Assembly: GCA_032229885.1 (NCBI GenBank)
Contig: JAVYAJ010000206.1
Coordinates: 1 to 39,570, forward strand
Length of the DNA: 39,570 bases
Source of the DNA: Anammoximicrobium sp032229885
Lineage (GTDB): Bacteria > Planctomycetota > Planctomycetia > Pirellulales > Pirellulaceae
Direction: 5' to 3'
Of this stretch, positions 34,154 to 39,570 are shown one piece after another. The notes beneath the pieces are model-generated. The model searched no databases. It saw only the letters and a list, made by a program, of their open reading frames with translations, and had not been told where the DNA came from. A program made the translations under genes and the position numbers. Position 1 is the stretch's first letter. Every line of letters begins with the position of its first letter.

Positions 34154-35779
34154 TCAGTCCAACGGAAGCCATTCGATTCCGGTCCGCGTCGCCCGCAGCC
34201 GTTTGGCGCGGATGTTCGAGCCGGCGCCTTCTTCGTAGTACACGATCAACACGGTCCCGTCCTTCAAGTTGACCATCGACGGATAGGCGCCGCCGACCGT
34301 GTCGACCAGCACGTTCTCGCTCCAGGTCTGACACTCGTCCAAGCTGTAGTGCAAGCTGGTCGCCGGCAGACGATGGGCCAAAAGAATGATGTCGTCCGCG
34401 GTGCGCAAAAAGTAAGGACAGTGACCCGGAAAACCCATCGGTTGCGACACTGTCCAGGTGTCGCCTCGGTCCTTGGAGATCGCGCTGCACATGGCCGGAC
34501 GCTGCGCCGCGTACAACGTGCCGTCCCGCAGCTCGATCACCTCGGTCTCGGCGTCCAGCCGCACGCCACCGTTGTCGATGTCGACGGCCGGCAGCCAGGT
34601 CTGACCGCCATCGTCGCTGCGTCCGACGGCGCCGCGGGCGGTCCCGCTTTCTTCCTTGTACAACCCCAGGACCAGCCGCCCGTCGGACAGTTCGCGGATC
34701 GGCGAACTACAGTAGTAGTTGTCATAGATCCGCCGCGGCGGCGACCACGTGTCACCCAGATCGGTCGACGTGACGACCCACGTTCCCTGCCCCGCGAAAC
34801 CCCGCCCCTGGCCCGGTGTTTTGCGGAGCGAGAAAAAGTTGCAGATCAGCAGGCCGTTTTTCAACTGGACGATCGACGGGTCCCGATCGTCGTCGGGACC
34901 GTCGTACAGCGTCGCCGCGGAGCTCCATGTACGGCCTTCGTCGGACGAGGTCGCGTAGGCGATCCGCCCGCCCTTGGGCAATTGCTCGTTCGGCAAGGCC
35001 ACATGGCCATAGCCGGCGTAGAAGACCGCCATCAGCCGTCCGTCGCTCAATCGGCACACGTCCGGAAAGGCCTCGTACGCGCCCGCTCCGGCGTCCGTGC
35101 ACACGAACACGTGCAGCGGCGGCGGGATGACGAACGGGGTCTGTGCCCGCTGTGCGACGCCTCGCACCGCAATGTCCTTGACATGGGCGATGCCTTGATT
35201 GGCATAGAACCCGATCCGGCCGCCGGCGAGCCGCGCGTCTTGCGCTTCGTACAGCAGTTTGCCGTTCAGCCACACGCGCAACGTATCGCCGACGCACTCC
35301 AACCGTCCGGTGTGCCATTGCCCGGCCGGTTTGTCCAACCCGGCGACCCGCTTCAGCTCGTTCCACGATTGGTTCACGTCCGAGCGGACCAGGATGGCCT
35401 GCGCGCGATCAAAGTGGACATAGTAGTAGGTCATCGCGTCGCTGGCTCGCACGATAAACCCACACGCCAGCACGCCCGTCGGCTGGGATTCGACCAGAAA
35501 GCTTGCATCCAGCGCAACATCAGCGAACTGCCACGGCGTAAAGAACGCCCGACACATCTCTTGGCGGCCGTCCAGCACCAGTTCACCGTTCCGGACCGTA
35601 CCCGTCTTGTCCGAGAACACCCATTGCCCCGCCGCGTCCGGCGCCGCAAGGTCGATCGTCATCACGTCGCTGGCGCTGACGGGCTGCGCGTCTGCACCGT
35701 CGACAACAAATGCTGGACAGACCACGGCGAGACCGATGGTCACGATGGTCAAGAAACGGCGGGCGGCATGGACGAACAT
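34154..35779 (-). CDS. Exo-sialidase-like protein with LamG/DUF1080-like N-terminal domain
   Basis: The 541-residue product has a signal peptide (1-31). A concanavalin-like beta-sandwich follows (about 40-205; RASDAMTYYYVHFDRAQA, LECVGDTLRVWLNGKLLYEA). The C-terminal six-bladed sialidase/BNR propeller (about 215-541) carries five Asp-box-like repeats: SSDEGRTWS, STDLGDTWS, SDDGGQTWL, SKDRGDTWT and SLDECQTWS. A true neuraminidase would need an arginine triad; candidate arginines are present but cannot be confirmed by eye. It might cleave sialic acids or other glycans. The ATG at 35779 has AGGAG 7 bases upstream. A GntP-type permease gene precedes it on the same strand, 245 bases away. Confidence 0.8.
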   Translation of the reverse strand: MFVHAARRFLTIVTIGLAVVCPAFVVDGADAQPVSASDVMTIDLAAPDAAGQWVFSDKTGTVRNGELVLDGRQEMCRAFFTPWQFADVALDASFLVESQPTGVLACGFIVRASDAMTYYYVHFDRAQAILVRSDVNQSWNELKRVAGLDKPAGQWHTGRLECVGDTLRVWLNGKLLYEAQDARLAGGRIGFYANQGIAHVKDIAVRGVAQRAQTPFVIPPPLHVFVCTDAGAGAYEAFPDVCRLSDGRLMAVFYAGYGHVALPNEQLPKGGRIAYATSSDEGRTWSSAATLYDGPDDDRDPSIVQLKNGLLICNFFSLRKTPGQGRGFAGQGTWVVTSTDLGDTWSPPRRIYDNYYCSSPIRELSDGRLVLGLYKEESGTARGAVGRSDDGGQTWLPAVDIDNGGVRLDAETEVIELRDGTLYAAQRPAMCSAISKDRGDTWTVSQPMGFPGHCPYFLRTADDIILLAHRLPATSLHYSLDECQTWSENVLVDTVGGAYPSMVNLKDGTVLIVYYEEGAGSNIRAKRLRATRTGIEWLPLD

Positions 35780-35845
35780 GGTACATCTCCTGGGGGTTCT
35801 AACCGTACATCATCTGCTGATCGTAAGCGCTCGGAGCAGCGGGCA

Positions 35846-35874
35846 ATAGTAGGCCCACGCCACGTGCCGCAACA
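35846..35874 (-). promoter_or_regulatory. Candidate promoter of the sialidase-like gene
   Basis: On the minus strand TACTAT (five of six matches to the -10 consensus) is preceded at 17 bases by TGTTGC, a weak -35 candidate. It lies 66 bases before the start at 35779. Confidence 0.25.
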
Positions 35875-36024
35875 GGCGTGACCGCAACACGTGTGACGCA
35901 GCACGCCGGGGCCCGGATCGGCGGATGTCCAGCGGCGAGCATCCGCGGCCCCGGCGATCTGGCGTGTCGCGCGCCCACACGACGACCGCTGCGCGAACCG
36001 GGTGGAAGGGCCCGCTGCACGCTC

Positions 36025-37425
36025 CTAAACCAATCCGGTCATCGTATGAAACGCGATCACCAGAAACACGGCGGCCGTCTTGATCAGCGTGAGCGCAAAG
36101 ATGTCCAGATACGACTGTCGGTGGGTCAGTCCCGTGATGGCCAGCAGCGTGATCACAGCCCCGTTGTGCGGCAGCGTGTCCATGCCGCCCGAGGCCATCG
36201 CCGCGACGCGATGCAGAACCTCGGGGCTGATTCCGGCCAGCCGCGCAGCCTCGAGGTACTGGTTTCCCATCGCGCCCAGCGCGATGGCCAGTCCGCCCGA
36301 CGCCGAGCCGGTGATGCCGGCCAGCACGTTGACCGAGACGGCTTGGTTGACCAGCGGATGGGCAAATGCCCCGCTGATGGCGGCCTTGACGGTCGCGAAC
36401 CCGGCCAGGCTGGCGACGACGGTCCCAAACCCGAACTCCGAGGCCGTGTTCATCGTGGCCAGCAACGCGCCGTGAACCGCGTGCGTCAAACCACTTTTCA
36501 CGGTCGGCATGATCCGCCCGTATCCGATGACAAAGGTGACTGCGATCCCGGCCAACAGGGCCAGTTCGATCGACCAGATGCTGACGATGCCGGCGACATT
36601 GATCGCGGCGAACTTGGGCAAGCCGATCGCGGCGAAATCGAACGATTCGCCGTACCATCGTGGCAGGCTGCGCGTGAAGATCAGGTTCAAGACGCCCACC
36701 AGGATCAGCGGCAGGATCGCCAGCCACGGATGGGGAAGCCGTCCGGCGGCCGACGTCTGCTCTGGCTCGTTCAAGTGCCCCGCGCCGTAGCCTTCGCCTC
36801 GAGCGGACGCTCGTCGGGCGCGCCAGCGCAGATAAGCCAAGCCGACCCCGAAAACGACCATCGCGCCAAAGATACCGAGAATCGGCGCAGCATAGGCCGT
36901 CGTGTCGAAAAACGTCGTCGGAATGATGTTCTGAATCTGCGGAGTTCCGGGCAACGCGTCCATCGTAAACGTGAAACTGCCCAGCGCGATCGTGCCGGGA
37001 ATCAGCCGCTTGGGCAGCTCCGCCTCGCGAAACAGGCTGGCCGCGAACGGGTACGCGGCAAAGGCGACGACGAATAGGCTGACACCGCCGTAGGTCAACA
37101 CGGCGCACGCCAGCACGATCGCCACCATCGCGTGTCGAGGCCCGAGCAGTTTGACGATCGCTTTGGAGATCGAAGCCGCGGCCCCTGACAGTTCGATCAC
37201 CTTGCCGAACACGGCGCCCAACAGGAAGACGGCAAAATACTTCTGCACAAACTCGGCCAGCGTCGCCATAAAGACGTTCGAATGGAACGGCAGCCCGTAC
37301 GCCAGCCCATCGGTCAGCACCACGCCCAACAGCGCGCACAGCGGTGCGAACAGGATGACCGAGTACCCCCGGTACGCAACCAGCATCAACAGCCCGAGCG
37401 GCAGACCAATCGCTAGCAGATCCAA
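36025..37425 (-). CDS. GntP family permease
   Basis: The 466-residue protein is strongly hydrophobic with about 12-14 predicted membrane segments. It shows GntP family features: LLGAVFGKVIELSGAAASIS near residue 75, YGGVSLFVVAFAAYP near 115, MDALPGTPQIQN near 160, and GSASGGLAIAL near 385. GntP transporters carry gluconate, hydroxybutyrate, glycerate or related acids with protons. Because it lies upstream of a sialidase-like gene it may import a sugar acid, but this is inference. The likely start is the TTG at 37425, with GAGGAGG 6 bases upstream; a TTG at 37431 is too close to that site. Confidence 0.88.
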   Translation of the reverse strand: MDLLAIGLPLGLLMLVAYRGYSVILFAPLCALLGVVLTDGLAYGLPFHSNVFMATLAEFVQKYFAVFLLGAVFGKVIELSGAAASISKAIVKLLGPRHAMVAIVLACAVLTYGGVSLFVVAFAAYPFAASLFREAELPKRLIPGTIALGSFTFTMDALPGTPQIQNIIPTTFFDTTAYAAPILGIFGAMVVFGVGLAYLRWRARRASARGEGYGAGHLNEPEQTSAAGRLPHPWLAILPLILVGVLNLIFTRSLPRWYGESFDFAAIGLPKFAAINVAGIVSIWSIELALLAGIAVTFVIGYGRIMPTVKSGLTHAVHGALLATMNTASEFGFGTVVASLAGFATVKAAISGAFAHPLVNQAVSVNVLAGITGSASGGLAIALGAMGNQYLEAARLAGISPEVLHRVAAMASGGMDTLPHNGAVITLLAITGLTHRQSYLDIFALTLIKTAAVFLVIAFHTMTGLV

Positions 37426-37621
37426 CCGCAACCTCCTCTCAGACGCGACCGCGCCGCAAACAAACGTTGCCTCTACCGCCGATAGATTACCGGCGTCGCG
37501 GCAGCGCGGCTAGGCTTGCGTGCGGACGATTTCGGAACCCAACGGACGTCGAGACGGCCCAGGCGATCAAACACTCGGTTTTCTCCGATGATTCACACTT
37601 CTTTTGAGGCTGCGCTTGAAG

Positions 37622-37627
37622 TAGACT
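37622..37627 (+). promoter_or_regulatory. Candidate -10 box TAGACT
   Basis: TAGACT lies 27 bases before the STAS gene start, the third such hexamer upstream of a plus-strand gene in this window. The -35 region is weak (TTCTTT at 17 bases). Confidence 0.3.
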
Positions 37628-37654
37628 GCACAGCGGCGAGGGAATCCGGAGACC

Positions 37655-38017
37655 ATGACGAACTACCGCAATTTTGAGATCCGCGAGCACGACGGCGTGC
37701 TCGTCCTAAACCTGTCCGATGTCGGATCGGATCGCGACGCGGCCAACGAGGCTGGCCGCGAGCTGGCCCAGTTTGCCCAGCAGCGAAAACCGAAGCGACT
37801 GTTGGTCAACTTTCGCAACAACTCGCGTCTGTCATCGCTGCTGGTGGGCAAATTGTTGCAATTGGTCCGAGCGGTCCAGGCCGGCGGCGGCCGAGTCGAG
37901 TGCTGCAACCTGTCCGAAGATTTTCAACAGGTCCTGGGAATGCTCGGCCGCTCGTTGCCGTTCGACTATGCGGGAAGGACCGAAGCCGAGGTGATCGAGA
38001 TTCTGAAAGGGCCGTAG
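37655..38017 (+). CDS. STAS domain protein (anti-sigma-factor-antagonist-like)
   Basis: The 120-residue single-domain protein matches the STAS fold: beta strand VLVLNLSDVG, helix AANEAGRELAQFAQQ, strand KRLLVNFRNNS, then LSSLLVGKLLQLVRAVQAGGG and CCNLSEDFQQVLGMLG. In SpoIIAA-type proteins the SSG motif carries the phosphorylated serine; here the matching spot reads RLSSLLVG, with Ser-Ser but no following Gly. It could take part in partner-switching control of a sigma factor or stress system, though no anti-sigma kinase lies nearby. It is divergent from the GntP gene and converges on the MFS gene (76 bases). The ATG follows CCGGAGACC. Confidence 0.82.
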   Translation: MTNYRNFEIREHDGVLVLNLSDVGSDRDAANEAGRELAQFAQQRKPKRLLVNFRNNSRLSSLLVGKLLQLVRAVQAGGGRVECCNLSEDFQQVLGMLGRSLPFDYAGRTEAEVIEILKGP

Positions 38018-38093
38018 GACGCGCCGCCCGCGGGTTCGACGCAGGATCTTCGGACGGCGTTGCCCTGGTGTGCCGCGGCCAAACCGCCCGTCG

Positions 38094-39332
38094 TCAGGCG
38101 ACCGCTCGCGCCTCTGGCGCGTGTTCGATTCGCGGCGGACGAAGCAGAAGCGCAAAGACGGCCGCGATCAGCAGCAGGCCCGCTGCCAGATAGCACGAAT
38201 ACGCGAAGGTCTGGTACGCGTCATACATCCGGCCGGCCACCAGCGATAGGGCAAAACCGCCGATCCCCCACGAGGTGAACACCAGGCCATAGTTGACCCC
38301 AAAGTTCGTCAGGCCGTAGAAATCCTTGGTGACCGACGGATAAAGCGCCAAATTGGCGCCGTAATTGGCGCCCATCAGCGCGGACAACACGGCCAACACC
38401 GGCACGGTCGCCAGCGGCGATCCGACCGTGGCCCGAGTCAACACCAACATCAACGCGGCCTGAAACAGCAGACAGCCGATGATCGTCGGCTTGCGTCCCA
38501 GCTTGTCGGATACGGTTCCGGCGATGATCCGCCCCGCTCCGTTACCCACCGCCAGGGACGCCACCAAGAGAAAACCCAAAGCCTGCCCGGCTTGTTTGTC
38601 CGCGATCACGGCCAGTTTGGCGATGATCATCAGCCCGGCGCCGGCCCCGCAGGCGTACATGAACCACAGCAGATAGAACTGCGGCGTCCGCAGCATCTCT
38701 GACGGCGAAAAGTCCTCTTTCTTGGCGGCCGCCCCCGGGTTGGGCGTCGTCGCGCCGGCCGGCACGTAGCCCTGAGGAGGCGTTCGCAGCAACTGGGCCA
38801 ACAGAACGACAATCACCAAGAAGACGACACCGAGCGAGAACATCGTGTGCGGAACGCCGCCTTCGAGTCCGATCAACCAATTGGTCAACGGAGCGGCATA
38901 GACCGACGCCAAGCCGAATCCGGACACGACAATTCCGGCGATCATGCCGGTTCGCGCGGCCGGAAACCACTTGACGGCCGGCGGCGTCGCCGAAGCGTAT
39001 CCAAATCCGATCCCCGTTCCGGCCAGCAGCCCAAACCCAAGCACGTAGTTCCAAAACGACGTCCCCTGGCTCGCCAGGATCATCCCCACGCCCACCAGGA
39101 CGCCGCCGAACGTCGCGACCCAACGCGGACCGATTCGATCTTGCAGCCTTCCCGCGGGGACCATCATGATCGAAAACACGAGACAGGCGATGGCGTACGG
39201 CCAAGACTTCTCGGCTTCGGACCAGTGCCAATCTTCGGGAATCGCTTTGCTGATCACGCTCCACGTATAGAGGATGCCCAAGGCCAAGTTGATGCCCACG
39301 GCGGCCAAAGTCACGACCCAACCACGACTCAT
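38094..39332 (-). CDS. MFS transporter, oxalate/formate antiporter (OFA) type
   Basis: The 412-residue membrane protein has about 12 hydrophobic segments. It begins MSRGWVVTLAAVGINLALG and ILYTWSVISKAIP, characteristic of OFA-family major facilitators, and shows the family loop PAGRLQDRIGPRWVA and the repeat-half loop GTVSDKLGRKPTIIG. FGYASATPPAVKWFP resembles the conserved region of helices 4-5. Substrate is likely a small monocarboxylate or sugar acid, not determined. The ATG at 39332 has GGAG 6 bases upstream; the longer frame to 39473 adds hydrophilic sequence and is rejected. Confidence 0.88.
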   Translation of the reverse strand: MSRGWVVTLAAVGINLALGILYTWSVISKAIPEDWHWSEAEKSWPYAIACLVFSIMMVPAGRLQDRIGPRWVATFGGVLVGVGMILASQGTSFWNYVLGFGLLAGTGIGFGYASATPPAVKWFPAARTGMIAGIVVSGFGLASVYAAPLTNWLIGLEGGVPHTMFSLGVVFLVIVVLLAQLLRTPPQGYVPAGATTPNPGAAAKKEDFSPSEMLRTPQFYLLWFMYACGAGAGLMIIAKLAVIADKQAGQALGFLLVASLAVGNGAGRIIAGTVSDKLGRKPTIIGCLLFQAALMLVLTRATVGSPLATVPVLAVLSALMGANYGANLALYPSVTKDFYGLTNFGVNYGLVFTSWGIGGFALSLVAGRMYDAYQTFAYSCYLAAGLLLIAAVFALLLRPPRIEHAPEARAVA

Positions 39333-39546
39333 CGCGAACTCCGTGTAATGAAAAGCACAACGTCGTCGATGCTCGCCCGTTCCACAAGCCGACATATCTA
39401 AGTAAAACGATACGCATCTACAATACCCGTCCGGCAGGGGAGCTGGACGTCGAATGGCCGCTCGTTTAGCCATTGCTTGCGCGTCGCCAGAAATAGTAGA
39501 CGCAAGCCGCCGGGCGAAAGAGGCTGGACGTTCGGAGATGGGAACC

Positions 39547-39570
39547 GCAGAGGACGCAGAGGACGCAGAG
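39547..39570 (+). repeat. Nonamer tandem repeat at window end
   Basis: GCAGAGGAC occurs twice and a third copy is cut by the end of the window. Between 39333 and here I see no gene. Confidence 0.7.

Overview
The window looks like a GC-rich planctomycete chromosome segment (Pirellulales-like; inferred from gene content, not from a marker gene). The indicators are a DUF1559 pseudopilin-type protein, Tat-exported Gfo/Idh/MocA and xylose-isomerase-like proteins, a GH172 (DUF2961) enzyme, DUF4838 proteins, and a dockerin protein with the planctomycete LEPR-type N-terminus. I see no rRNA, tRNA, CRISPR array or intact insertion sequence.

Layout: (1) 1-3138 holds a DinB-like gene and a DUF1559 gene, flanked by inverted copies of a palindrome-rich intergenic repeat and followed by further short repeats. 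(2) 3139-10554, plus strand: two-domain alpha/beta hydrolase, Gfo/Idh/MocA oxidoreductase, GH172-type hydrolase and sugar-phosphate-isomerase-like TIM barrel, all with export signals. (3) 24610-10576, minus strand: a tight six-gene secreted carbohydrate-processing operon. In transcription order it encodes a DUF4838 protein, a GH84-like protein, a DUF4838 protein with a CBM9-like domain, a clan-A glycosidase with an inserted binding module, a GH10 xylanase, and a serine hydrolase fused to a degenerate DUF1343/NamZ-like domain. A candidate sigma70-type promoter lies at 24738-24765. (4) 24.9-27.2 kb is accessory and decayed: small membrane-protein candidates, one hypothetical gene, a second copy of a dispersed repeat, and fragments of a jelly-roll domain and an RHS/YD-repeat gene. 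(5) 27212-28420 is the highlight: a thioredoxin-like, dockerin-bearing protein whose frame is crossed by a UGA in a UGYC context, followed by a bacterial SECIS-like hairpin, so a candidate extracellular selenoprotein. (6) 28450-39332: PLP-dependent decarboxylase, S46 dipeptidyl-peptidase, planctomycete-type hypothetical protein, sialidase-like protein, GntP-type permease, STAS protein and OFA-type MFS transporter.

The genes suggest a heterotroph that exports many enzymes to depolymerise complex glycans and proteins. The 24.6-10.6 kb operon would cleave a polysaccharide outside the cytoplasm. The neighbouring plus-strand genes (esterase-like hydrolase, GH172, oxidoreductase, isomerase-like protein) could process released sugars, but the substrate cannot be fixed from sequence alone.
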